Source: an uncultured Oscillospiraceae bacterium
GTDB taxonomy: Bacteria; Bacillota; Clostridia; Oscillospirales; Oscillospiraceae
Reading direction: 5' to 3'
Length of the DNA stretch: 9,178 nucleotides
Assembly: GCA_934655935.1 (NCBI GenBank)
Contig: CAKUHJ010000077.1
Span: forward strand, 1 to 9,178
Shown here piece after piece: positions 1 to 6,455 of the stretch. The notes beneath the pieces are model-generated. The model worked only from the letters and a program-made list of their open reading frames with translations. It ran no database searches and was not told where the DNA came from. The position numbers and the translations under genes were made by a program. Every line of letters starts with the position of its first letter. Within the stretch, counting starts at the first letter, position 1.

Positions 1-603
1 GTCTCCGACAAGCTGAACGTCATCAATAACCTGCTTGAGAAGGTCGACACGCTCATCATCGGCGGCGGCATGGCCTACACGTTTGTTGCGGCGAAGGGCT
101 GCGGCGTCGGCAAGTCCCTGTTTGACGCGGAGAAGGTCGATTACTGCCGGGATATGATGAAAAAGGCGGAGGAAAAGGGCGTGAAGCTCCTTCTGCCGGT
201 GGACACCGTCGTCGCGGCGGGCTTCCCGGACCCGATTGACGCGCCCGTGGCGGTCAGAACCGTGCCCGTGACGGAGATCCCCGACGATATGGAAGGCCTT
301 GATATCGGCGAAAAGACCCGCGCGCTGTTCGCGGACGCCGTGAAGAACGCGAAGACGGTCGTCTGGAACGGCCCGATGGGCGTGTTTGAAAACCCGACGC
401 TTGCCAAGGGCACGATTGTCGTTGCGCAGGCGCTGGCCGACAGCGACGCGGTGACCATTGTCGGCGGCGGCGATTCTGCGGCTGCGTGCGAGCAGCTTGG
501 CTTTGCCGACCGGATTACCCATATTTCCACCGGCGGCGGCGCGTCCCTTGAGTTCCTCGAGGGTCTGGAGCTTCCCGGCATCGCCTGCCTGCAGGATAAA
601 TAA
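1..603 (+). CDS. pgk: Phosphoglycerate kinase, C-terminal half (5' end outside window)
   Basis: Cytosolic glycolytic enzyme that transfers the phosphate of 1,3-bisphosphoglycerate to ADP, giving ATP and 3-phosphoglycerate. The frame is open from base 1, so the coding region begins upstream. About 200 residues are visible, roughly half of a usual 390-400 residue PGK, covering the nucleotide-binding C-terminal domain. Diagnostic stretches are the [10 protein letters not shown] segment at the edge of the window, [15 protein letters not shown], the VGGGDSAAA nucleotide-binding loop, and the [15 protein letters not shown] motif near the C-terminus, all typical of intact PGK. It ends at a TAA and is followed 35 bases later by tpiA on the same strand, the usual glycolytic operon order in Firmicutes. 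Its promoter lies outside the window. I see no frameshift or missing motif, and identification is essentially certain. Confidence 0.98.
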   Translation, partial: VSDKLNVINNLLEKVDTLIIGGGMAYTFVAAKGCGVGKSLFDAEKVDYCRDMMKKAEEKGVKLLLPVDTVVAAGFPDPIDAPVAVRTVPVTEIPDDMEGLDIGEKTRALFADAVKNAKTVVWNGPMGVFENPTLAKGTIVVAQALADSDAVTIVGGGDSAAACEQLGFADRITHISTGGGASLEFLEGLELPGIACLQDK

Positions 604-638
604 GCGAAAAGAAAGATACGAGCTAGGAGTCAAATGCT

Positions 639-1415
639 ATGAACAGAAAATACCGTAAGACCGTCATTGCCGGCAACTGGAAAATGAACAAGACCCCTTC
701 GGAGACGAAGGCCTTTATGACCGAGTTTAAGAGCATCATGCCGCGCGGCCGCTGGTGCGACGTGGCGCTGTGCGTACCGGCCGTCTGCATCCCAACGGCG
801 GTCCGCGCCATGCGCGAAACGCGGGTCGGCATTGGCGCGGAGAACTGCAACGCCAACGCCTCCGGCGCCTACACCGGCGAGATTGCCGCCAACATGCTCC
901 TGGACGCCGGCTGCAAGTACGTGATTGTCGGTCATTCGGAGCGCCGCGCCATGGGCGAGACGGACTCTGACGTCAACGCAAAGGTGCACGCCGCGCTTGA
1001 AAACGGCCTGATTCCCATCATGTGCGTCGGCGAGTCGCTCGAGCAGCGCGAGGCCGGCATTACGACCGAGTGGATCACGATGCAGATCAAGGCCGGGCTT
1101 CAGAACGTCGGCGAGGACAAGATCCGCAAGATGATCGTCGCCTATGAGCCGATCTGGGCCATCGGCACGGGCCACACCGCCACGCCCGAGCAGGCTGAGG
1201 AGGTCTGCCAGAGCATCCGCACCTGCATCCGCAAGCTGTACGGCGCGAAGATTGCCCGCGCGATCTCCATCCTCTACGGCGGTTCGATGAACGATAAGAA
1301 CGCCTACGAGCTGATGGCGCAGCCGGACATCGACGGCGGCCTGATCGGCGGCGCGTCCCTGGTGCCGGAGAAGTTTGTCCGCATCATTGAGGCGGCCAAC
1401 CAGCCCACGATCTGA
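639..1415 (+). CDS. tpiA: Triose-phosphate isomerase
   Basis: Interconverts dihydroxyacetone phosphate and glyceraldehyde 3-phosphate in glycolysis; a cytosolic TIM-barrel enzyme, normally a homodimer. The 258-residue length is normal. Visible catalytic elements are the substrate-binding Lys15 in GNWKMNK, His99 in IVGHSERR, and the catalytic base Glu170 in AYEPIWAIGTG. The mobile loop 6 follows Glu170, and the phosphate-binding segments ILYGGS (about 211-216) and DGGLIGGASL (about 232-241) are present. The start was chosen because AGGAG at 625-629 lies nine bases upstream; an ATG at 634 in another frame hits a stop at once. It is very probably co-transcribed with pgk, 35 bases upstream. A strong hairpin follows 18 bases after the stop, so the usual next gene (phosphoglycerate mutase) is not adjacent here. 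Confidence 0.98.
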   Translation: MNRKYRKTVIAGNWKMNKTPSETKAFMTEFKSIMPRGRWCDVALCVPAVCIPTAVRAMRETRVGIGAENCNANASGAYTGEIAANMLLDAGCKYVIVGHSERRAMGETDSDVNAKVHAALENGLIPIMCVGESLEQREAGITTEWITMQIKAGLQNVGEDKIRKMIVAYEPIWAIGTGHTATPEQAEEVCQSIRTCIRKLYGAKIARAISILYGGSMNDKNAYELMAQPDIDGGLIGGASLVPEKFVRIIEAANQPTI

Positions 1416-1433
1416 TTCTGAATCTGGAAACGC

Positions 1434-1466
1434 AAAGCGCCCTCCGCAATCCGCGGAGGGCGCTTT
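1434..1466 (+). terminator. Hairpin terminator of the pgk-tpiA transcript
   Basis: A perfect 14-bp stem (AAAGCGCCCTCCGC at 1434-1447, complement at 1453-1466) closes a five-base loop, 18 bases beyond the tpiA stop. The 3' arm ends in TTT but is followed by GGGATTG rather than a long T run, so it may be a moderate terminator or act partly as an mRNA 3'-end stabiliser. A smaller hairpin (TGCGCC 1492-1497 with GGCGCA 1506-1511, T-rich loop) follows it. Position and stem strength make a role at the end of the glycolytic transcript likely. Confidence 0.75.
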
Positions 1467-1560
1467 GGGATTGTGGCAAGAGATGCAGAATTGCGCCGTC
1501 TTTTTGGCGCACCAGAGCAAAACACGAAAGCAGTTGCAGGCTTGCTGGACATTTTCACTG

Positions 1561-1722
1561 CCTCCCTCTGATGAGGGAGGTGGCAAAGCCGAAGGCTTTG
1601 ACGGAGGGAGAGAAAGGTGTTACGATACGCGCCTTGAGGGAAGGAGAGAATAGTCTCTCCCTCAGTCAGCTGGCGCTGGCAGCTCCCTCGGAAGCCGGGA
1701 GCCTTAGGCGCTGCCGCGCCAG
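1561..1722. repeat. Hairpin-rich intergenic repeat element
   Basis: This non-coding stretch is a chain of four stem-loops. CCTCCCTC (1561-1568) pairs with GAGGGAGG (1573-1580). CAAAGCC (1584-1590) pairs with GGCTTTG (1594-1600). TGAGG plus GAGAGA (1635-1649) pairs with TCTCTC plus CCTCA (1654-1664). CTGGCGC and GGCAGC (1670-1683) pair with GCTGCC and GCGCCAG (1710-1722) with one bulged base, and GCTCCC/GGGAGC (1682-1687/1697-1702) lies inside as an alternative. The wording GAGGGAGG-TGGC-stem-ACGGAGGGAG and CTCCCTCAGTCAGC resembles an interspersed intergenic repeat I recall from Oscillospirales genomes; I could not check this. It encodes nothing convincing and has no visible transposase or clear target duplication. 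The rest of the 430-base gap shows only the flanking terminators. Confidence 0.6.
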
Positions 1723-1799
1723 TGTATCTACGATGTGTTTTGCAAAGCCGACGCCTTCAATCCCCTCAGTCACGTCCTGGAAGAAACGCAGCACATATC

Positions 1800-1832
1800 A
1801 AAAGGCCCGTCCGGCAATCGCCGGGCGGGCCT
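1800..1832 (-). terminator. Terminator of the minus-strand sugar operon
   Basis: An inverted repeat of 13 positions (1803-1815 against 1820-1832) encloses a four-base loop, beginning 13 bases past the stop of the sialidase-like gene. Read on the minus strand the stem is followed by TTTTGATAT, a short T run, fitting a Rho-independent terminator for the five-gene operon. One stem position is an A/C mismatch on the minus strand but a U-G wobble on the plus strand, where the following bases are also T-rich, so it may work in both directions between the convergent transcripts. Confidence 0.8.
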
Positions 1833-1845
1833 GATGATTATTTGT

Positions 1846-2967
1846 TTATTCTTCCACGAGGGTTGTGACGTCGATGGTGCGGATGCCGTCGGGCGCGCAG
1901 ATGTAGTAGGAGACCAGAATCCGGCCGTCGTCAAGCTGCATCGCATGCGGATAGCCGAGGTCGCCGTTGGGCGCGTCGTCGCGGAGGATGATTTCCTTCG
2001 CCTCGGCAATGTTGGTCAGCTCCGCATTGCAGAGCCGGGCGCGGATGCCGAACGGCGCGCGGCGGTAGCCGTAGGTCAGAAGCACGTTTCCGCTCTTCAG
2101 CCGCAGCGCGTGCACAGGGCTTGAGCACCAGCAGTCCGGAATCTCCTGCACGGGGCCGAAGGTTTTGCCGTCGTCCTCCGAGACGGAGATGTGCAGGTTC
2201 AGGTAGGTTTCCTCGAAATCCACGCCGGGCTTGGTGTAGTCGCTCTGCGTGCGGTACAATCCGACGATGCGGCCGGACTGCGTGCGGTAGATGTTGGCCT
2301 CGAGATAGTGCTTTTCGTTCTTCTCATCCAGCGCCATGAGGCTGTAGTACTGCCAGGTTTCGCCGCGGTCGGTCGAACGGACCAGGCCGGAACGGGAGAG
2401 CTCGCCGAGCTTCAGCGCGCCGTAGAAGGGCATCAGGAGGCTGCCGTCGGGCATCTCGATGATGTTGCCGCGTACGCCGCCGGCGTCCGGGACGTTGGGC
2501 AGGCGGAGCGGAGGCATCTGACGCCAGGTTTTTCCGTTGTCGTCGGAGATGCTGTAGCTTACGCCGTCCGGATAGCAGTCATACAGGCCGTGCAGGCTTC
2601 TGCCGAACTTGGCGAAAACGTCCGCGCCCCAGGTTTCCGCGCCCTTTCCGATGGGCACGAGCGCCCAACGGAAGTAGGTGACGATGATGCGCCCGTCGCT
2701 CAGAACGTTGACGCAGGGGTCCTGATCGCTCATCTCGTCGTCGACGATGACGTGAAGCGCCGGGTCAAAGGTATCTCCACCGTCGTTGGAGATGATGAAC
2801 ACATCCTTCGCGGTGGGATCGACGTGCGTGACGCGGCCGTACTCCTTCTGACGCTCCTTGGCGTGACGGAAGGCACAGATGACGTGGCCGTCCGGCAGGC
2901 GGGAGAGGTTCGGGAAGGCGACGTATTCCTCGTCGCGGTAGATGGTCTTATGTCCGAGAATCTTCAT
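1846..2967 (-). CDS. Sialidase-like Asp-box beta-propeller protein (cytosolic)
   Basis: A 373-residue protein of the sialidase/BNR superfamily. It carries four Asp-boxes of the S-x-D-x-G-x-T-W/F type: SNDGGDTF (60-67), SDDNGKTW (141-148), STDRGETW (198-205) and SEDDGKTF (263-270), spaced as expected for a six-bladed propeller. There is no signal peptide, so it should act in the cytoplasm. True exo-sialidases (GH33) have a FRIP/YRIP arginine near the N-terminus; the matching segment here reads VAFPNL, with alanine at the Arg position, so sialidase activity is doubtful. The C-terminal GYRRAPFGIRAR and DLGYPHAMQLDDGRI segments suggest a distinct subfamily often annotated simply as sialidase-like. 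It is the last gene of the operon; its AAAGGA ribosome site (2977-2982) overlaps the permease stop. It may cleave or isomerise the imported sugar. Superfamily is firm; reaction unknown. Confidence 0.85.
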   Translation of the reverse strand: MKILGHKTIYRDEEYVAFPNLSRLPDGHVICAFRHAKERQKEYGRVTHVDPTAKDVFIISNDGGDTFDPALHVIVDDEMSDQDPCVNVLSDGRIIVTYFRWALVPIGKGAETWGADVFAKFGRSLHGLYDCYPDGVSYSISDDNGKTWRQMPPLRLPNVPDAGGVRGNIIEMPDGSLLMPFYGALKLGELSRSGLVRSTDRGETWQYYSLMALDEKNEKHYLEANIYRTQSGRIVGLYRTQSDYTKPGVDFEETYLNLHISVSEDDGKTFGPVQEIPDCWCSSPVHALRLKSGNVLLTYGYRRAPFGIRARLCNAELTNIAEAKEIILRDDAPNGDLGYPHAMQLDDGRILVSYYICAPDGIRTIDVTTLVEE

Positions 2968-2973
2968 ACTGAA

Positions 2974-3822
2974 TCATCCTTTCACGGCGGAGCCAATCAG
3001 CGATTTCACAAAGAACTTCTGGCACGAGATAAATGCGGTCATAATCGGCAGCAGCATGATGACGTTTGCCGCCATGATGGCCGGGTAGTTCTGCATTTCC
3101 TTATCCGAGAAGGCCTTGACGGCCAGAGGAAGCGTGAACAGCTTCTGATCCCAGAGGTAAAGCAGCGGCTTTTCATAGTCGTTCCAGGACCACAGGAAGT
3201 ACATGAAAAGAAGTGTTGAGACAGAGCCCTTGACGTTCGGCAGCGCGATGCTCCAGTAGATTTTGAAGTTGCTCGCGCCGTCCAGACGGGCCGACTCCAC
3301 CAGGGAATCCGGAATGGAGAGGAAGGCCTGGCGCATCAGGAACACGCCGAATGTGCCTCCGAAGAAGTAGCCGAGCCACAGCGAAGCGTGGGAGTTGAGA
3401 AGGCCGAGCTTCGAGTAGATGATGTAGGTCGGGAGCACGGTCACCATGCCGGGCAGCATCGTTGTGATGAGCTTGGCCATAAAGATCTTGTCGCGGCCGA
3501 AAAACTTGATCTTGGCGTAGGCGTAGCCTGCCATCGTGCAGGAGAAGAAGGTGCCGATGAGCGCGATGACAGAGACCTTCACAGAGTTCACAAAGTAGGC
3601 GAAGAACGGAATCTTACCGGAGAACAGGGCCTGATAGCCCTTGAGGGTCGGGTTCGAGGGAATCCATTCGATCGGGAAGGTAAAGACCTCGTTCATACCC
3701 TTGAAGGAGGTGGAAATCATCCAGATAAACGGGATAATCATCATAATGCCGAGGAACCAGACCAGAAGCGTGGCAATCAGCCGGGGCAGGTGGGTTGTGA
3801 GAAAGCTTTTTTTCTTAACCAT
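2974..3822 (-). CDS. Carbohydrate ABC transporter permease, MalG-type (CUT1)
   Basis: Inner-membrane subunit of a sugar importer, 282 residues, of the binding-protein-dependent transport family. It has the usual six hydrophobic segments: one near residues 14-36, the others roughly at 75-100, 110-136, 143-165, 200-216 and 246-266. The cytoplasmic EAA loop that docks onto the ATPase is visible as ESARLDGASNFKIYW followed by LPNV (176-197), with the invariant glycine of the DGA triplet present. The gene starts 13 bases after the stop of the upstream permease; AAGGAGG (3831-3837) overlaps that stop, indicating tight translational coupling. It ends six bases before the sialidase-like gene. Together with the preceding permease it should form the transport channel fed by the lipoprotein encoded at 4923-6383. 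The exact sugar cannot be read from the permease. Confidence 0.95.
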   Translation of the reverse strand: MVKKKSFLTTHLPRLIATLLVWFLGIMMIIPFIWMISTSFKGMNEVFTFPIEWIPSNPTLKGYQALFSGKIPFFAYFVNSVKVSVIALIGTFFSCTMAGYAYAKIKFFGRDKIFMAKLITTMLPGMVTVLPTYIIYSKLGLLNSHASLWLGYFFGGTFGVFLMRQAFLSIPDSLVESARLDGASNFKIYWSIALPNVKGSVSTLLFMYFLWSWNDYEKPLLYLWDQKLFTLPLAVKAFSDKEMQNYPAIMAANVIMLLPIMTAFISCQKFFVKSLIGSAVKG

Positions 3823-3835
3823 AACGCCGTCCTCC

Positions 3836-4762
3836 TTATTCCGCGCTGAACTTGCTTTCCGAGCGCCAGCGGATGACCGTGAAGATCATGACGATTGCGC
3901 ACAGAAGCCATGCAAGCGCGCAGGCATAGCCGGTCCGGTAGGTGATGAAGCCGGAGCGGTAGATGTAAAGGCCCAGCGTGTAGGTCGCGGTGCCGGGGCC
4001 GCCCTTGGTGATGATCTGGACGAAGCTCCACATCTGCAGGCTGCTGATGATGCCGAGCACGGTCAGAAGGAAGGTGGTCGGGCGCAGCTGCGGCAGGGTC
4101 ACGCTGAAGAATTTGCGGAAGGGGCCCGCGCCGTCCATATCGGCCGCCTCGTACAGCTCCTGCGGGATCTGCTGCAGGGCGCTGCTGTACATGAGGATGC
4201 TGTAGCCGATGTCCTTCCACAGAAGGACGATCATAACGGCGGGCAGCGCCCACTTGCTGCTGCTGAGCCAGCCGGGAAGCGCGGCCTCCGAAACGCCGGC
4301 CAGCATGAGAAGAATGTTGACAGGGCCCTTCGACTTGTGGAACAGGGCCTGCCAGACCGTCGCCACGGCGACGATATTTGTGACATAGGGCAGGAAGAAC
4401 AGCGCTCTGGCGCTGGCCTTTCCGTAGACCGCTCTATTGATGACGTTGGCAAGGATGGCAGCGAGGAACAGCTCCACCGGCACAACGAGAAGAAGCTTCG
4501 CGTTGTTGACCAGGCAGGCCTTGAGATAGATGTCGCTGAACATGTCCTTGAAGTTTTTCAGACCAATAAACTGTGCGTTTTCAAAGCCCTTCAGAAGATT
4601 CCAATCTGTGAAGGACATGCACAGGGAGAAGACGACGCCGAACAGCGTAAAGACCATAAAACCGATCAGGTTCGGCGCGATGAGAAGGTAACCGCTCAGG
4701 TTTTCGGAAAACCTGGTGCTGTGCATGCCGCGCGCAGACGGCTGCTTTAACGTTTTTTGCAT
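3836..4762 (-). CDS. Carbohydrate ABC transporter permease, MalF-type (CUT1)
   Basis: Inner-membrane channel subunit of 308 residues, the first of the two permeases. Hydrophobic segments lie near residues 22-50, 84-108, 117-140, 172-196, 229-250 and 279-296. The ATPase-docking EAA motif reads YEAADMDGAGPFRKFFSVTLPQL in the region 204-226, a near-ideal CUT1 version. The start is supported by GAGGGAGAG (4765-4773) just upstream of the ATG. The gene follows the lipoprotein gene after a 160-base gap that contains a very stable stem-loop, so its expression is probably lower than that of the binding protein. It lacks the long N-terminal extension of E. coli MalF, as is usual in Gram-positive homologues. 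No ATP-binding subunit is encoded in the operon; a shared MsiK/UgpC-like ATPase elsewhere in the genome would be expected. Confidence 0.95.
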   Translation of the reverse strand: MQKTLKQPSARGMHSTRFSENLSGYLLIAPNLIGFMVFTLFGVVFSLCMSFTDWNLLKGFENAQFIGLKNFKDMFSDIYLKACLVNNAKLLLVVPVELFLAAILANVINRAVYGKASARALFFLPYVTNIVAVATVWQALFHKSKGPVNILLMLAGVSEAALPGWLSSSKWALPAVMIVLLWKDIGYSILMYSSALQQIPQELYEAADMDGAGPFRKFFSVTLPQLRPTTFLLTVLGIISSLQMWSFVQIITKGGPGTATYTLGLYIYRSGFITYRTGYACALAWLLCAIVMIFTVIRWRSESKFSAE

Positions 4763-4811
4763 AGCTCTCCCTCAATTCCTTATGTATGGAGGTTTGCGTC
4801 AGTTGACAGGG

Positions 4812-4831
4812 GCTGCGGCTGCAGGCGCAGC
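4812..4831 (-). other. Small stem-loop in the lipoprotein-permease gap
   Basis: GCTGCG (4812-4817) and CGCAGC (4826-4831) form a six-bp stem around an eight-base loop, between the major stem-loop and the permease start in the minus-strand transcript. It adds to the structure of this intercistronic region. Alone it is weak evidence of function. Confidence 0.35.
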
Positions 4832-4846
4832 AGGCCCGGAAAGGCA

Positions 4847-4879
4847 TCACCAGCGCGGCGGATGCCGCCGCGCTGGTGA
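4847..4879 (-). promoter_or_regulatory. Very stable intercistronic stem-loop after the lipoprotein gene
   Basis: A perfect 15-bp stem (TCACCAGCGCGGCGG at 4847-4861, complement 4865-4879) closes a three-base loop. It lies 43 bases past the stop of the binding-protein gene and about 85 bases before the permease start. On the minus strand it is followed only by GCCTTTCC, so it is probably a partial terminator and/or a 3' stability element. In other ABC importer operons such structures (for example between malE and malF) keep binding-protein mRNA in excess over permease mRNA. The same role is inferred here. Confidence 0.7.
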
Positions 4880-4922
4880 CGTGCAGATAAAAGTTTAAGA
4901 GAGGAAAATGAAGTCAGAAGAC

Positions 4923-6383
4923 TCAGTTGGCGTTGGCAATTTCAGCTGCGCCGAGATCCTGCATCATGGCAACCCAATCATCCAGGCTCATCTCGTCGTT
5001 CATGTAGAGCGCATACTGCTCGGAGTACAGGGTGCTCATCAGGGAGACATAGGTGGACAGGGACGGATCGTAGTTGTAGCGGCCGACATGGGACTCAAAC
5101 GGAGTCGAAACAGCAGCGATGGCAACATCCTGCGGATAAACGTCGGTGTGCAGCTCGCCGTTGGCATCGGTGTACTCGGTGAAGGACTTGGTCGCGGCGA
5201 CCATGTCGGCGTCACGGTAGATGGGCATGTAGTTCGAGCATTCCACGCTGCATTCGTTGCAGATGAACTTTGCAAACTCATAGGCCTCTGCCGGATACTT
5301 TGCAGACTTGGGAACATAGAACGCGCCCGCAACGGTGTTGTAGGAGACATCCTTGCCAAGGTCGTTGGTATAAGGAACGTTGGTAACGCCAAGCTCGAAG
5401 TCCAGCTGGCCTTCGCCCGGATCGTTGAACATGTAGTTCTGGAGCCAGACAAGGGTGTACGGACCGTCGAGGATCATGGCAGCCTTGCCGGTGGCAAGCG
5501 CCTGGCGGCGGTTGATGGACTCGGAGGTCATGGTAGCCAGGGTCGGGCCGACGTTCTCAACAGCGGCAAGATCGTGCGCCCACTGCATGGTGGCCTTGAA
5601 GGTCTCGTCGTCGAAGTTGGGAGCGATGGTGCCGTCGTCAAGAACCTTGACGGAGTTCCAGCCGCAGAGCTGAGCAGGTACGCAGGCGATGGAGTCCCAG
5701 GTGTAGGGGAACACGCAGCCATAGACGCCGTTGTCCGGGTCGTTGAGCTGCTTGGCAACCTCGGTGAACTCGTCGATGGACCAGGTCTCCGGGATGGTGA
5801 TGCCAGCGGCGTCAGTCATGGTCTTGTTGTAGAAAACCTTGAAGGTGTTGCCGGCGAAGGGGATGCCGTAGATGTCGTCCTGATAGGTCAGCATCGCGGT
5901 GGACAGCGTGCCGTACATGGCCTCGAAGTCGTCGCCGTTGGCGTTGATGTACTCGGTCAGGGGCGTTGCGCCGCCGTTGATGACGCGCTTGTAGACATCG
6001 TCATAGGTGAGGTAGGTCAGGTCGACTTCTTCGCCGCCGCTGATCATGGTGTCGAGGTTGTAGAGGTAGCCCTCGTCAACGCCGGTGCCAAGCTCGATGT
6101 ATTCGATCTGGATTTCGGGATGAATGGCGTTCCACTTCTCAATGATGCGGGGCGCCTTGTCGTTCTGGGACCAGCCGGCGCCGATCCATCTCAGGGTAAC
6201 GGTTTCGGTCTGAGCGGGCTCTTCGGTCTGAGCAGGCTCTTCGGTCTTGGCGGGTTCTTCCGTCTTGGCCGGCTCTTCGGTCTTGGCGGGTTCTTCCGGC
6301 GTAGGAGTTTCCTTCGCAGCGCAGGCGACGAGGCTCAGGACCATCATTGCCGCAAGAAGGAGTGCAAGAATGCGGTTTTTCAT
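4923..6383 (-). CDS. Sugar-binding lipoprotein of ABC importer (family 1 solute-binding protein)
   Basis: Extracellular receptor that captures a sugar and delivers it to the two downstream-encoded permeases; 486 residues. A signal peptide ends in the lipobox LVAC, with Cys21 as the lipidation site, so the protein is anchored to the outer face of the membrane. Residues 30-59 are a hydrophilic linker of five EEPA[K/Q]T repeats that sets the binding domain away from the membrane. The mature domain begins near TVTLRWIGAGW and has typical family-1 segments, such as IPETWSIDEFTEVAKQL and the ALATGKAAMILDGPY region. AGGAGG stands directly upstream of the ATG (about 6389-6394), a near-ideal ribosome site. 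The gene lies 72 bases after the NagB-like gene and is flanked on both sides by stem-loops, suggesting an abundant, separately stabilised message. The family binds mono- and oligosaccharides; the ligand is not evident. Confidence 0.96.
   Translation of the reverse strand: MKNRILALLLAAMMVLSLVACAAKETPTPEEPAKTEEPAKTEEPAKTEEPAQTEEPAQTETVTLRWIGAGWSQNDKAPRIIEKWNAIHPEIQIEYIELGTGVDEGYLYNLDTMISGGEEVDLTYLTYDDVYKRVINGGATPLTEYINANGDDFEAMYGTLSTAMLTYQDDIYGIPFAGNTFKVFYNKTMTDAAGITIPETWSIDEFTEVAKQLNDPDNGVYGCVFPYTWDSIACVPAQLCGWNSVKVLDDGTIAPNFDDETFKATMQWAHDLAAVENVGPTLATMTSESINRRQALATGKAAMILDGPYTLVWLQNYMFNDPGEGQLDFELGVTNVPYTNDLGKDVSYNTVAGAFYVPKSAKYPAEAYEFAKFICNECSVECSNYMPIYRDADMVAATKSFTEYTDANGELHTDVYPQDVAIAAVSTPFESHVGRYNYDPSLSTYVSLMSTLYSEQYALYMNDEMSLDDWVAMMQDLGAAEIANAN
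6207..6296 (-). repeat. Five tandem 18-bp repeats encoding the EEPA[K/Q]T linker
   Basis: Five consecutive 18-bp units within the lipoprotein gene encode EEPAKT three times and EEPAQT twice (residues 30-59). The units differ at a few synonymous and K/Q positions, so they are not a perfect microsatellite, but in-frame gain or loss of units by slippage would change only linker length. The product is an acidic, proline-rich extended spacer just after the lipidated cysteine. Confidence 0.9.
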
Positions 6384-6418
6384 TTGAATATCCTCCTGTA
6401 TATAATATATATGTTCAG

Positions 6419-6436
6419 CCTGCGCGCAGACGCAGG
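6419..6436 (-). other. Small stem-loop between NagB-like and lipoprotein genes
   Basis: CCTGCG (6419-6424) pairs with CGCAGG (6431-6436) around a six-base loop in the 72-base gap. It is followed on the minus strand by an AT-rich stretch (TATATATTATATA) leading into the AGGAGG site. It could mark an mRNA processing point or help separate expression of the two genes. An internal promoter in the AT-rich stretch is possible, but I see no good -35. Confidence 0.4.
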
Positions 6437-6455
6437 GAGAAACCGATGAAGGGAA

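Noticed and set aside
630..1586. A 318-codon minus-strand frame opposite tpiA
   Set aside because: tpiA is unambiguous on the plus strand. The antisense frame has no domain and no plausible ribosome site.
2191..4750. Long plus-strand frames opposite the sialidase-like gene and the two permeases
   Set aside because: They are antisense shadows. The minus-strand frames carry Asp-boxes, EAA motifs, membrane segments and coupled ribosome sites.
4908..6449. A 513-codon open frame on the plus strand opposite the lipoprotein gene
   Set aside because: It is antisense to a gene with clear lipoprotein and solute-binding features. Its composition is a by-product of GC-rich codons, and it matches no family I recognise.
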